Origin: JAGDMJ01 sp963809695 | Lineage (GTDB): Bacteria; Bacteroidota; Ignavibacteria; UBA10030; UBA6906 | Length of the DNA: 64,000 nt | NCBI GenBank assembly: GCA_963809695.1 | Contig: CAWEKI010000004.1 | Location: 1-64,000 of the forward strand | Direction of reading: 5' to 3' | In this document: positions 49,250-58,857 of the stretch, piece by piece | Layout of the letters: each line of letters begins with the position of its first letter | Position numbering within the stretch: position 1 is the first letter of the stretch | Notes under the pieces: model-generated | Database searches by the model: none | Told to the model about the DNA's origin: nothing | What the model saw: only the letters and a program-made list of their open reading frames with translations | Made by a program: the position numbers and the translations under genes

Positions 49250-50533
49250 ATGCCGACGACGTCCAAGACGACCAGCCGTTCGTACACACGCACACCGGAT
49301 TCCCAGTATCAGAAGACCACATTGCACAACGGTGTCCGGGTCGTGACCGAATCGATCCCCTATGTACGTTCGGTTTCCCTCGGAATCTGGGCGGATGTGG
49401 GTTCACGTGATGAATCGCCTGAACAAAACGGGATCAGTCATTTTCTCGAGCACATGGTCTTCAAGGGGACCAAGAAGCGGAACGTGAAGGATATTGCGCA
49501 GAGTCTCGAATCTCTCGGCGGCTACCTCAACGCTTTCACGACCAAGGAACAGACCTGCTTCTACGCACGCGTTCTCGATACCCACGTACCTCAATCAATG
49601 GATGTCCTTTCAGACCTTCTCTTGAACGCCACGTTCCGCCGGAATGAACTGGAAAAAGAAAAGCTCGTGGTCATTGAAGAGCTCAAGAATGCGGAAGATG
49701 ACCCTGAGGACATCATCCACGATTATTTTGAAAAGGCGCTGTTTCCCAATCATTCGCTTGGTTTTCCCATCATCGGAACGGAAGCGAACCTTCGCAGATT
49801 CGGTCGCGAGGATCTGCGGGCCCATGTGGCGACGCACTATCATCCATCCCGGATCGTGATTGCAGCTGCGGGCAATGTTGACCACGGGGCCCTCGTGCAG
49901 CTTGCGGATAAGTATTTCAAGGGCTACCCCGCCGGGGTGGAGCAGTATTCCCGCCTGCCCGGGCCTCCGGAAGCCGAAAAGGGGAAGGAACTGGAATATC
50001 CGCGGCAGATCAAACAGGCGCACATCTGTCTCGGGACGCTGGCGTATAGCATCAAGCACCCGGACCGCTACCCTCTGCTCGTGCTCAATGGTCTCCTGGG
50101 AGAAGGGATGAGCTCCCGGCTGTATCAGACCATTCGGGAGAAGCACGGGTTTGCGTATTCCGTCTATTCCTTTGTGACGATGCTGAGCGACACGGGGGTC
50201 TTCGGCGCCTACATCGGGACGGACACGAAAAAAATCGCACGGGCTGTCGAGCTTGTCTACAAGGAACTTGCCTTGCTGAAATCGAAGCCCGTCTCCAAGG
50301 GGGAACTCGAAAGGACAAAATCCCAGATCAAGGGCAATCTCATGCTGGGCCTGGAGAACATGTCAGGCCGCATGATGCGCCTTGGGAGCGGCGAGCTCTA
50401 CTACGGCTCGCATATTCCTCTCGACAGCATACTTCGCAAGATTGATGCGGTCACACCGGGTGCCATACAGAAGGTTGCCAACGACCTCTTCCATCGGAGG
50501 AATTTTTCAACCGTCGTGGTGCGGCCCGCATGA
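49250..50533 (+). CDS. M16-family zinc metallopeptidase (processing-peptidase-like)
   Basis: A 427-residue protein with the inverted zinc motif His64-Phe-Leu-Glu67-His68 (SHFLEHMVFKGT) and a downstream Glu-rich helix (VVIEELKNAEDDPED, about 136-150) supplying the third ligand. Its length and single pair of domains match the bacterial PqqL/mitochondrial-processing-peptidase-like group. No signal peptide is seen. ATG 49250 is favoured over 49208 because GAAGGG lies just before it and because a start at 49208 would leave a leader of only about five bases. It heads a five-gene run ending in nuoI. Confidence 0.9.
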   Translation: MPTTSKTTSRSYTRTPDSQYQKTTLHNGVRVVTESIPYVRSVSLGIWADVGSRDESPEQNGISHFLEHMVFKGTKKRNVKDIAQSLESLGGYLNAFTTKEQTCFYARVLDTHVPQSMDVLSDLLLNATFRRNELEKEKLVVIEELKNAEDDPEDIIHDYFEKALFPNHSLGFPIIGTEANLRRFGREDLRAHVATHYHPSRIVIAAAGNVDHGALVQLADKYFKGYPAGVEQYSRLPGPPEAEKGKELEYPRQIKQAHICLGTLAYSIKHPDRYPLLVLNGLLGEGMSSRLYQTIREKHGFAYSVYSFVTMLSDTGVFGAYIGTDTKKIARAVELVYKELALLKSKPVSKGELERTKSQIKGNLMLGLENMSGRMMRLGSGELYYGSHIPLDSILRKIDAVTPGAIQKVANDLFHRRNFSTVVVRPA

Positions 50534-50574
50534 TCGTGCGCCAGAAAAACCCCAGCAGTACCTATCGTGCATGA

Positions 50575-52011
50575 ATGCATATGCTGACCAGGCGAGCGCT
50601 TAACCCGAACTTGTTGGCGGCCCAGTATGCTGTCCGGGGACCGATCGTGATCCGCGCGCAGCAGTTGGAGGATCAGGGGCAGAAGGTCATCTACTGCAAC
50701 ATCGGAAACCCGCAGGCACTGAAGCAGAAACCGCTGTCCTATCTGCGCCAGGTTCTCAGCCTTGTGGAATATCCCGAGCTTCTCAATCATCCTGAGACCC
50801 GCTCCCGTTACCCCGAAGATCTGATCAGGAGGGCGAGAGAGATCCTCAAGTTCCATCCGCATGGGACCGGTGCCTATACGCAGAGTGCCGGGATTTCATT
50901 CATCAGGCAGGCGGTCGCCGATTTCATTCGGAAACGTGATGGCATTCCTGCAGACCGGGAGCACATCATCTTGACCGATGGTGCCAGCAAGGGTGCACAG
51001 TCGGTCCTGCTGGGTCTGTTGCGCGGCGCCAACGACGGGTTCATGGTTCCCGTGCCGCAATACCCACTCTACAGCGCGACGCTTGCACTCTATGGCGGAA
51101 TGCAGATCGGCTACTATCTGGACGAAGAGAACCACTGGCAGCTCAGCAACCAGATCCTCACCGACAGCGTTGAGAAGGCCAGGAGGGAGGGGATCAACCC
51201 GGTAGGCCTCGTGGTGATCAACCCCGGCAACCCGACCGGTGCTGTCCTTGCACGTGAGAACATACAGATGGTCGTTGAATTTGCCAGGAGCCGCCGTCTC
51301 TCCATCATCGCCGACGAGGTATACCAGGAAAACATCTATGGCGAAGGACTGATGTTCATCTCGTTTGCGAAGGTCATGGACGAGATGCGCGAAACGGACG
51401 TTCCGCTGTTCAGTCTACACTCGGTATCCAAAGGGTTTCTGGGGGAATGCGGGCATCGAGGAGGATATCTCGAAATCAGAAATGTGCCTCCAGATGTTCT
51501 GGCCGAGTTCGTGAAACAGCAGACCATCAGCCTCTGTGCAAATGTTGATGGCCAACTGGCAACCTATTTAATGGTGGCACCGCCCGAACCTGGGGACGAG
51601 AGTTATGTGACGTATGCCGCCGAGCGGGATGCAGTTCTTGGTTCTCTCAAGACCAAGGCAGCGCTCCTCGGGGACGCAATGAACCGAATCCCCGGAATGC
51701 AGCTGGAAATACCGCAGGGCGCTATGTATGCTTTCGTCCGATTCGAGCTTCCACCGGACAGGAACGTGGATGTCACAATGCTTTCGCCCGAGGAAAGGCA
51801 TGCATACGAGGAGAAGCGGGACACGGAATATTGTCTGGCTCTTCTGGAGGAGACGGGCATTTGTGTGGTGCCGGGTTCGGGGTTCGGGCAGAAGCCCGGG
51901 ACGTTTCATTTCAGGACAACATTCCTCCCCCCCCTGGAGGAAATCGAGGAATTCGTGGTCAGGCTCCGGAAGTTCCATGAGCACTACACCCGGGAGCTTG
52001 CGGATGCGTAG
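50575..52011 (+). CDS. Class I/II aminotransferase, alanine aminotransferase-like
   Basis: A 478-residue PLP enzyme. The N-terminus (VIYCNIGNPQALKQKPLSYLRQVL) and the long insertions match the eukaryotic-type alanine aminotransferase subgroup. Pyridoxal-binding features are DGASKGAQSVL near 138, NPGNPTGAV near 215, DEVYQENIY near 245 and the Schiff-base Lys286 (SVSKGFLGECG). It probably interconverts alanine and pyruvate with glutamate and 2-oxoglutarate. ATG 50575 has a second possible start six bases on (50581). It lies between the M16 peptidase and nuoG genes without obvious functional connection. Confidence 0.9.
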   Translation: MHMLTRRALNPNLLAAQYAVRGPIVIRAQQLEDQGQKVIYCNIGNPQALKQKPLSYLRQVLSLVEYPELLNHPETRSRYPEDLIRRAREILKFHPHGTGAYTQSAGISFIRQAVADFIRKRDGIPADREHIILTDGASKGAQSVLLGLLRGANDGFMVPVPQYPLYSATLALYGGMQIGYYLDEENHWQLSNQILTDSVEKARREGINPVGLVVINPGNPTGAVLARENIQMVVEFARSRRLSIIADEVYQENIYGEGLMFISFAKVMDEMRETDVPLFSLHSVSKGFLGECGHRGGYLEIRNVPPDVLAEFVKQQTISLCANVDGQLATYLMVAPPEPGDESYVTYAAERDAVLGSLKTKAALLGDAMNRIPGMQLEIPQGAMYAFVRFELPPDRNVDVTMLSPEERHAYEEKRDTEYCLALLEETGICVVPGSGFGQKPGTFHFRTTFLPPLEEIEEFVVRLRKFHEHYTRELADA

Positions 52012-52044
52012 CGCAATCATCGAAGGAGCAAAGAAAAAGGAGCC

Positions 52045-53742
52045 ATGGCAAGGATTACGATAGACGGAAAACAGTTTGAGGCTGACGGCCGGCGCACGAT
52101 CATCGAGGCAGCACGGGAACAGGGGATTGAGATCCCGCACTTCTGCTGGCACCCGAAACTCTCCGTTTCTGGAAATTGCCGCATGTGCCTCGTTGAAGTG
52201 GAGAAGCTCCCCAAGCTCGTGATCGCCTGCGCCACGCTGGTTGCAGAAGGCATGGTCGTGCATACCCAGAGCCCGAAGGTTGTCAGCGCCCGCCAAGCGG
52301 TGATGGAATTCATCCTGATCAATCATCCGCTGGACTGTCCCATCTGCGACGAGGCCGGGGATTGCAAGCTTCAGAACTATGCGTACCAACACAGCGTTGG
52401 TTACAGCCGGTTTGACGAGGACAAGGTTCACAAGCCGAAGAGAATTGAGCTCGGTCCGCATATCGTGCTTGACAGCGAACGGTGCATCATGTGCTCCCGG
52501 TGCGTCCGGTTCTGTGACGAAATTGCCAGGAAGCCGCAGCTGACCTTTACGCAGAGGGGGGATCACGTCGAGCTCACGACGTTCCCGGGGGAGCAGCTCG
52601 ACAACCCGTACTCCATGAATACGATCGATATTTGTCCCGTGGGTGCGCTGACCAGCAAAGAATTCCGGTTCAAGGCACGTGTGTGGGAACTCTCTTCGAC
52701 AGACACGGTCTGTCCCGGATGTTCCCGTGGCTGCAACATGAACACCTGGGTGCGCAATAACGAGATCCTTCGCCAGACTCCGCGGTTCAATCCCGACGTC
52801 AACGAGTACTGGATGTGCGACCATGGCCGGTTGAACACTTTCCAGCAGGTCCACGCAGAGACCAGGATCAATGGGCCCATGATGAAAAAGGAAATTGGTC
52901 CCGTGGAAGTAGGGTGGGACGAGGCAATTTCCCTGGTTGCCTCCGAGTTCAAGGGGTTCAAGAAATCGGAAATAGCAATCCTTGGGTCAGCATATGCCAC
53001 TAATGAAGACAACTTCGTCCTGCAAAAATTCTCCCGCGAGGTCCTGGGCACCAGATTCATCGACTTCCTTCGCCATGAGGTGGAGGGCGATGAAGATGAT
53101 CTGCTGATCAGGGCAGACAAGACCCCCAACAGCCGCGGCGCAGCGGAGGTCGGCGTCCACCCTGGGAACCCGTCGGCTGGCTTCGAAGGAATTCTGCGGG
53201 GCATCAAGGAAGGGCAGATCAAAGCACTGTATGTCATTGAGGACAATGTCGCTGCCGACCCCGTGGTCGCACGAAGCCTCGCGAGGATCGAATACCTTGT
53301 AGTGCATTCGTCGGTGGAGAATGAAACGACGAGCCTGGCAGATGTGGTATTCCCCTCCTCGACCTATGCGGAAAAGAACGGCACGTTTGTGAACTTCCAG
53401 GGACGGGTCCAGAGGATCAGACCGGCGGTGGCAACGCTGGAGCAAGATCGCTCGGCGGACGGGCTCGCCATGAGCAGGCTGGATAAGTTTGGTTCGCCAT
53501 TTGATCGTTGGGCGAAAGGAGTGAAAGTGGACGCGCGTCCGACCTGGCGGATCATCGCCGGGATCGCATCCCTTATGGGCGTCAAGTACCGCTATACGAG
53601 CGCGGAGGATGTCTTTGTTGAAATGGCATCAACGCTTGATGCCTTCAAAGGGATGAGCTACCGCAAGGTTGGGGACAAGGGTGTCACCCTCGGCGCGCCA
53701 AAGGTCCAGGCCCCCGTAGCTGCGACACACATCGCACGATAG
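52045..53742 (+). CDS. nuoG: NADH-quinone oxidoreductase subunit G
   Basis: A 565-residue iron-sulfur protein of complex I. The N-terminal ferredoxin domain has the 2Fe-2S cysteines (FCWHP...GNCRMC, then CATL), followed by the HPLDCPICDEAGDCKL segment, a CIMCSRCVRFCDE cluster site and ICPVGAL. A [4Fe-4S] motif CPGCSRGCNMN lies near residue 226. The C-terminal molybdopterin-like domain is short (about 230-565), so this is a compact NuoG. The start has AAGGAG seven bases upstream. nuoE and nuoF are not in the window. Confidence 0.93.
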   Translation: MARITIDGKQFEADGRRTIIEAAREQGIEIPHFCWHPKLSVSGNCRMCLVEVEKLPKLVIACATLVAEGMVVHTQSPKVVSARQAVMEFILINHPLDCPICDEAGDCKLQNYAYQHSVGYSRFDEDKVHKPKRIELGPHIVLDSERCIMCSRCVRFCDEIARKPQLTFTQRGDHVELTTFPGEQLDNPYSMNTIDICPVGALTSKEFRFKARVWELSSTDTVCPGCSRGCNMNTWVRNNEILRQTPRFNPDVNEYWMCDHGRLNTFQQVHAETRINGPMMKKEIGPVEVGWDEAISLVASEFKGFKKSEIAILGSAYATNEDNFVLQKFSREVLGTRFIDFLRHEVEGDEDDLLIRADKTPNSRGAAEVGVHPGNPSAGFEGILRGIKEGQIKALYVIEDNVAADPVVARSLARIEYLVVHSSVENETTSLADVVFPSSTYAEKNGTFVNFQGRVQRIRPAVATLEQDRSADGLAMSRLDKFGSPFDRWAKGVKVDARPTWRIIAGIASLMGVKYRYTSAEDVFVEMASTLDAFKGMSYRKVGDKGVTLGAPKVQAPVAATHIAR

Positions 53743-53762
53743 AAACAGAACGGAACCGTCAG

Positions 53763-54782
53763 ATGGAATTTATCATTATCTCACTTATCAAGATCGTCCT
53801 CGTCATGCTTGTGGTCCTGACGACAGTGGCAAACCTCGTGTATGCCGAGCGCAAGGTGAGCGCGTTCATCCAGAACCGCATCGGTCCCAACAGGGTGGGC
53901 CCCTGGGGGCTGCTGCAGGCACCTGCAGATGTGCTCAAGCTTTTTTTGAAAGAGGATATCGTCCCTGCCAGGGCGAATAAATTCGTCCATACGCTCGCTC
54001 CGATCATTTCGATCGTCGTTGCGATGACCACCATTGCCGTCGTTCCCTTCGGAGACCGGATCACGCTGTTTGGCCGGGAGATCAAACTGATCATCGCTGA
54101 CGTCAACATCGGCGTGCTCTATGTCTTGGCGCTGACATCCCTTGGAGTGTATGGCATTACGCTGAGCGGTTGGTCGTCCAACAACAAGTACTCGCTCCTG
54201 GGAGGACTGCGTTCATCGGCGCAGATGATAAGTTACGAACTTTCCATGGGCCTTTCGGTAGTCGGCGTCATCATGGTTGCAGGTACCCTGCAGCTCGACC
54301 GGATCGTGGAGACGCAGGCAGGGTTTGCGTGGAATGCTTTTCTCACGCCCATCGGGTTCATCACATTTGTGGTGGCCTCGTTCGCAGAGACGAACCGTCT
54401 CCCGTTCGATCTGCCTGAGGCGGAACCGGAGCTTGTGGGAGGGTATCATACGGAATACAGCGGCATGAAGTTCGGCACCTTCTTTCTTGCCGAATATGCC
54501 AACATGATCACATCGAGCGCGCTCATTGTCACGCTCTTCCTTGGGGGCTGGCAGTTTCCGTACCTCCAGTCATTCGGTCTTCCGGGACAGTGGATGAGCG
54601 TGATCCAGATCCTGATGTTTGTTGTGAAGGTACTTTGTGTGCTCTTCTTCTATATATGGGTGCGGTGGACGATCCCGCGGTTCCGATATGACCAGCTGAT
54701 GAACCTGGGATGGAAAGTTATGCTGCCACTCGGACTGCTGAACCTCGTGGTGACGGCCTCCTGGATGCTCTTACGGGGATAG
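53763..54782 (+). CDS. nuoH: NADH-quinone oxidoreductase subunit H
   Basis: A 339-residue membrane subunit with eight or nine helices. Conserved segments are YAERKVSAFIQNRIGPNRVGP near 30-50, which lines the quinone tunnel, ADVLKLFLKEDI near 60, and AETNRLPFDLPEAEPELVGGY near 205-225. NuoH links the hydrophilic arm to the membrane arm of complex I and forms much of the quinone site. It starts 20 bases after nuoG and is followed by nuoI after 29. Confidence 0.95.
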   Translation: MEFIIISLIKIVLVMLVVLTTVANLVYAERKVSAFIQNRIGPNRVGPWGLLQAPADVLKLFLKEDIVPARANKFVHTLAPIISIVVAMTTIAVVPFGDRITLFGREIKLIIADVNIGVLYVLALTSLGVYGITLSGWSSNNKYSLLGGLRSSAQMISYELSMGLSVVGVIMVAGTLQLDRIVETQAGFAWNAFLTPIGFITFVVASFAETNRLPFDLPEAEPELVGGYHTEYSGMKFGTFFLAEYANMITSSALIVTLFLGGWQFPYLQSFGLPGQWMSVIQILMFVVKVLCVLFFYIWVRWTIPRFRYDQLMNLGWKVMLPLGLLNLVVTASWMLLRG

Positions 54783-54811
54783 CGCTCAATTTTCTGAGGA
54801 GTTTTGATCGA

Positions 54812-55324
54812 ATGTCGAACAGTCATGAAGTGCCGGTTGCGCAGGTTCGTCGAAAGGACTTGACGCTCTGGCAGAAAACATACATCCCTGAAATCATCAA
54901 GGGGATGGTCCTGACCATGCGGCAGATGTTCCGGCCGAAATTCACCCGGCAATACCCCGAGGAACACTGGAATCCCCCTGCCTCGTTCAGGGGGCGGCCC
55001 GTGCTTGTCCACGAAGAAGGAACCGAGCGATGCGTTGCCTGCGGACTGTGTGCCCGGGTATGCCCCGCACTTGCCATTGAGGTGCAGGCAGGAGAGACCC
55101 CGCTTTCCAAGGAACGTTTTCCTGAGCTTTTCGAGATCAATATGCTCCGATGCATCTTCTGCGGCTTTTGTGAGGAGGCTTGTCCGGAAGAAGCCATCGT
55201 GATGAGCTCCGATTATGAGCTCGTTTTTCTGCGCCCCGAAGATGCGATATATGGGAAAGATAAGCTCCTGATGTCCAGTGACCAGCTGGCCGACCGCCTT
55301 GCATTTCTCCGAAGATCCCGTTAG
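54812..55324 (+). CDS. nuoI: NADH-quinone oxidoreductase subunit I
   Basis: A 170-residue ferredoxin-type subunit with two [4Fe-4S] sites: CVACGLCARVCP near residue 70 and CIFCGFCEEACP near 110. A membrane-contacting helix (IPEIIKGMVLTMRQMF) lies at about 24-40. It passes electrons to the terminal cluster next to the quinone site. ATG 54812 is chosen because GAGGAG precedes it and the longer frame overlaps nuoH. nuoJ and later subunits do not follow; a terminator does. Confidence 0.94.
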   Translation: MSNSHEVPVAQVRRKDLTLWQKTYIPEIIKGMVLTMRQMFRPKFTRQYPEEHWNPPASFRGRPVLVHEEGTERCVACGLCARVCPALAIEVQAGETPLSKERFPELFEINMLRCIFCGFCEEACPEEAIVMSSDYELVFLRPEDAIYGKDKLLMSSDQLADRLAFLRRSR

Positions 55325-55356
55325 TTGTTCTACCGAATGCAGCTGCCCTGTTGAGC

Positions 55357-55381
55357 AAAGGCCGTCCGAAAGACGGCCTTT
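55357..55381 (+). terminator. Rho-independent terminator after nuoI
   Basis: A 10-bp stem (55357-55366 with 55372-55381), loop CGAAA, ending in a T-run (five T). It closes the operon that begins at 49168. Confidence 0.85.
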
Positions 55382-55390
55382 TTCATTGAT

Positions 55391-55419
55391 TTGGAAATGC
55401 GCTCATTAATGCTTTTATT
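55391..55419 (+). promoter_or_regulatory. Predicted promoter of the CNNM gene
   Basis: TTGGAA (55391-55396), 17 bases, TTTATT (55414-55419). It puts the transcription start near 55426, which favours ATG 55465 over GTG 55432. Confidence 0.4.
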
Positions 55420-55464
55420 ACTTACCTAGAAGTGCCTATTTCAGACGGATTTTGGCGGTTTTTA

Positions 55465-56805
55465 ATGAATGCTGTCTGGTTTGAGATTCTTGGAATTCTC
55501 TTACTGGTGGCCCTTGTCGGGTTCTTTTCCGCTTGCGAGGTGGCTGTTCTTGCCACCCGAAAGAGCAAAATGCGGGAACTGGCCGATGGTGGTGACCACA
55601 AGGCCGCGGCAGTGCTGGGTTTTCAGGAGAATCCGGAAGAGTTCCTGGCCACGATTCATGTTGGAGTCGTTTTTTCGCTTATCCTGGCCTCGGGGCTTGC
55701 CGGAATGATCGGTTTCCAGCATTTATCCCCGGCCCTCTCGGAGAGTAATGTCCCATGGATACAGCGTGGCAGCGATTATATCTCGCTGGGCGTGATCGTG
55801 CTCTCGATTGGCTTCCTGGTGGTCGTCTTCGGCGAACTGGTCCCGAAATCGCTCTCGCTGCGCTATTCCGCCGTTGTGGCGCTGAGGGTATCTCCGGCAA
55901 TGCGCTTCTTCGCCGTCCTGTTCCGCTTTCCCGCGCGAGTTCTCGTCTTTGCCAGCAATCTGGTGTTGGGTGTGTTCAAAGATCACACCACCTTTACCGA
56001 GTCCAGGATGTCTGAGGAGGAATTCAAGCTCATGCTGGAAGAAGGGACTAAGGCGGGAGTGATCGACAAGACGGAGCATGAGCTGATCGAAAGCATTTTT
56101 GAGTTTACCGACACAACCGCGAAAGAGGTCATGATCCCCCGGCCCGATGTCGTCGCGCTTGACGTTGACACCAAGCCGGAAACGATCGTGAAGATCGTCC
56201 TGGAAGAAGGATACTCACGGCTCCCTGTGTTCAAGGGAACAATCGACAATATCCTTGGAATCGTCTACACGAAAGACCTGCTCGGGATGATCGAGTACAG
56301 GAACCTGATCCTGCTGCACGATGTCATCCGGCCTGCCTACTTTGTGCCTGAGACGAAAAGGATCAGCCAGCTGATGCGCGAGCTGCAACAACAGCGTTCC
56401 CACATGGCCGTCGTGATCGACGAGTTCGGAGGAACCGAGGGGATCATTACCATGGAGGATATCCTTGAAGAGATTGTCGGCGAGATCCACGACGAATACG
56501 ATGAAGTGCTGAAAGACATTGAACAGGTGGCCGACGGCTCCTTCATTGTGAATGCCCGCACGTCCATCAGGGACTTTAACGAGCGGTTCCATGCGAACCT
56601 CCCGGAGGCCGATGAATACGAGACGGTGAGCGGTTTTCTCAATAAAGTCGCCGGACGCATACCCGAGTTGAACGAAGAGTTCATGTTCGACAGGCTGGCC
56701 TTTACGATCGTGAAAAAAAGCCAGCGCAGAATCCGTCTCGTCCGGGTCCGGAAGATCGACAAGGTTCCATCAGCCACCACAGCGGGGTCCGAATCCCTTT
56801 CATGA
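55465..56805 (+). CDS. CNNM/CorC-family transporter (DUF21, CBS pair, CorC_HlyC)
   Basis: A 446-residue protein of the family formerly called hemolysin-like. Order: DUF21 membrane domain with about four helices (1-185, including FFSACEVAVLATRKSK and GELVPKSLSLRYS), a CBS pair (about 205-325, including MIPRPDVVALDVD and VYTKDLLGM), and a C-terminal CorC_HlyC domain (about 345-430). The HMAVVIDEFGGTEGIITMEDILEE stretch is diagnostic. These proteins export or regulate magnesium and related divalent cations. GTG 55432 is an alternative start. CorA lies about 38 kb away. wecB follows after 28 bases. Confidence 0.88.
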   Translation: MNAVWFEILGILLLVALVGFFSACEVAVLATRKSKMRELADGGDHKAAAVLGFQENPEEFLATIHVGVVFSLILASGLAGMIGFQHLSPALSESNVPWIQRGSDYISLGVIVLSIGFLVVVFGELVPKSLSLRYSAVVALRVSPAMRFFAVLFRFPARVLVFASNLVLGVFKDHTTFTESRMSEEEFKLMLEEGTKAGVIDKTEHELIESIFEFTDTTAKEVMIPRPDVVALDVDTKPETIVKIVLEEGYSRLPVFKGTIDNILGIVYTKDLLGMIEYRNLILLHDVIRPAYFVPETKRISQLMRELQQQRSHMAVVIDEFGGTEGIITMEDILEEIVGEIHDEYDEVLKDIEQVADGSFIVNARTSIRDFNERFHANLPEADEYETVSGFLNKVAGRIPELNEEFMFDRLAFTIVKKSQRRIRLVRVRKIDKVPSATTAGSESLS

Positions 56806-56833
56806 CCTTCCTTTCATACAGCATTCGCGTTCA

Positions 56834-57970
56834 ATGAAAAGCAAATTCAGGATTCTTGTCGTGTTCGGCACGAGGCCAGAAGCGATCAAGCTCGCTCCCG
56901 TGGTGAAGGAGTTGTACCGGCGTTCCGATGACTTCATTCCGCGGGTTTGTATCACCGCCCAGCACCGGGAAATGCTCGATCAGGTCCTCCGGATCTTTGC
57001 CTTGCGGGTCCACCACGACCTTAACATCATGCGGAAAGGGCAGTCCCTTGAGGATGTTACGGCGCGGGTCCTGACAGGAATGAAAGGGGTGCTTGCCGCC
57101 GAACGGCCGGATATGGTCATCGTGCAAGGAGATACCACCACGACCTTTGCAACGACGCTCGCTGCCTATTATGCCCATGTTCCCGTTGGACATGTGGAAG
57201 CGGGGCTCAGGACCTGGAACAAATACAGTCCCTATCCGGAAGAGATCAACAGGGTTCTCACCACACACATGGCGGACTTGCACTTCCCGCCAACCCGGCA
57301 GGCCGAGAACAATCTCGTGCGTGAAGGGGTTCATCCCGCCCGCATGGTCGTCACAGGGAACACGGTGATCGATGCCCTCTACCACATCCGCTCCTCGATC
57401 CGGGCGAGCTACCCGCGGTTTGAGAAGATGTTCCCCTCGTTAGATTTCTCGCGGCGCATCATTCTTGTGACGGGTCACCGGCGGGAGAATTTTGGACCGG
57501 GGTTCCAGGCGATCTGTCACGGCATCCGGGAAATCGCAGAAACCGAGAAGGATGTGGAGATCATTTATCCCGTCCATCTCAATCCTAATGTCCAGAAGCC
57601 AGTGCGGGATATCCTTGCCGGGCTCCGCAATGTCCATTTGATTCCGCCTCTTGAATACCGGCCATTTGTTTTCCTTATGGACCGGTCGTATCTCATCTTG
57701 ACGGATTCCGGTGGCGTGCAGGAGGAAGCCCCCTCGCTGGGCAAACCGGTTCTGGTCTTACGCAACCATACGGAGCGTCCGGAAGCCGTCAGGGCTGGGA
57801 CCGTGCGGCTCGTGGGGACTGACCGGGCAAAGATCGTCCGTGAGGTGAGGCGGCTTCTGCAGAACAAAGATCTCTATCGAACAATGAGCCGCGCTCACAA
57901 CCCTTATGGCGACGGGAAGGCGAGTCCACGCATTGTATCTGCAATCAAGCGGTATCTCAAGGCGCGATGA
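56834..57970 (+). CDS. wecB: UDP-N-acetylglucosamine 2-epimerase (non-hydrolysing)
   Basis: A 378-residue enzyme that converts UDP-GlcNAc to UDP-ManNAc. Diagnostic segments are VVFGTRPEAIKLAPV near residue 9, TAQHREMLDQVL near 41, VQGDTTTTFATTLAAYY near 97 and HVEAGLRT near 117. Further on are TGHRRENFG near 212 and TDSGGVQEEAPSLGKPVLVLR near 295. The length is exactly that of the family. It heads the second glycan cluster and overlaps the next GT2 gene by ATGA. It could supply ManNAc to the WecG/TagA-type enzyme at 8503, an inference from pathway logic. Confidence 0.95.
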   Translation: MKSKFRILVVFGTRPEAIKLAPVVKELYRRSDDFIPRVCITAQHREMLDQVLRIFALRVHHDLNIMRKGQSLEDVTARVLTGMKGVLAAERPDMVIVQGDTTTTFATTLAAYYAHVPVGHVEAGLRTWNKYSPYPEEINRVLTTHMADLHFPPTRQAENNLVREGVHPARMVVTGNTVIDALYHIRSSIRASYPRFEKMFPSLDFSRRIILVTGHRRENFGPGFQAICHGIREIAETEKDVEIIYPVHLNPNVQKPVRDILAGLRNVHLIPPLEYRPFVFLMDRSYLILTDSGGVQEEAPSLGKPVLVLRNHTERPEAVRAGTVRLVGTDRAKIVREVRRLLQNKDLYRTMSRAHNPYGDGKASPRIVSAIKRYLKAR

Positions 57971-58857
57971 CGGCACCAGGTGAACATCCCGATTCAATCG
58001 TGCTCTCTGTCATTATTGCGAATTGGGATACCCGCGATCTTCTGCGGGACCTATTAGCCTCTCTTGAACGCCATCGTCCGCCATTTGCATTCGAAGTGAT
58101 TGTGGTGGACAATGGTTCGACGGACGACAGTCCCTCCATGGTTGCCAGGGAGTTTCCGTGGGTCCTTCTTCGGTTGAACGCAACGAATCTGGGTTACGCC
58201 CGGGCAAACAACTTGGGATTTGCCTGTTCCAGGGGAGAGTTCATACTCCTATTGGGGAGCGACACGGCTCTTGTTGATGACAGCATGAACCTCATGGTTG
58301 AGTACCTGCGCTCCCACGAAGACACGGGCGCAGTGAGCTGCCGGCTCCTGAACCCGGATGGGTCCGTCCAGGGTTCATGCCGCCACTTTCCAACACTCAT
58401 GGACGGGATCCTGACCTACCTGTCGCTGCACGGGATGGCGCCCCAGTACAATATGGAAGGATTCGACTTCTACCGGACCCAGGAGGTGGAACAACCTGCG
58501 GCAACGTGTCTGATGCTTCGTCGCTCAACGATTACGGCTATTGGGCTTTTTGATGAACGGTTCTCGATCCTATACAATGATGTCGACTTGTGCATGCGCA
58601 TCCGGCGGGGAGGGTGGAAGATCGTCTATCTGGCGGAAGGAGAAGTGATTCACCACGGCAGCCAGAGTACACGGCGAGCATCGCCGGAGCTGCGCCTTGA
58701 AATGTACGGCAATATTCTTCTATATTACACGGTTCATGTGCATCCGCTGTCAGGCTGGATCCTCAGGCCGATACTGGCGATCCGGTTGGTCTTGGCCACG
58801 CGGAGGCTCATTGGTCTACGGCTGATTTTTCGGAAGAACATTAGAGGAGCACCATGA
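57967..58857 (+). CDS. Glycosyltransferase family 2
   Basis: A 296-residue GT2 enzyme: VIIANWDTRDLLRDLLASL near residue 17, VDNGSTDDSP near 45, LLLGSDTAL near 95 with the nucleotide-binding Asp, and FDERFSILYNDVDLCMRIRRGGWK near 200. It is of the WcaA/rhamnosyltransferase-like type, and the last 40 residues are partly hydrophobic. ATGA overlaps join it to wecB before and to a methyltransferase gene after. The sugar is unknown. Confidence 0.87.
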   Translation: MTAPGEHPDSIVLSVIIANWDTRDLLRDLLASLERHRPPFAFEVIVVDNGSTDDSPSMVAREFPWVLLRLNATNLGYARANNLGFACSRGEFILLLGSDTALVDDSMNLMVEYLRSHEDTGAVSCRLLNPDGSVQGSCRHFPTLMDGILTYLSLHGMAPQYNMEGFDFYRTQEVEQPAATCLMLRRSTITAIGLFDERFSILYNDVDLCMRIRRGGWKIVYLAEGEVIHHGSQSTRRASPELRLEMYGNILLYYTVHVHPLSGWILRPILAIRLVLATRRLIGLRLIFRKNIRGAP

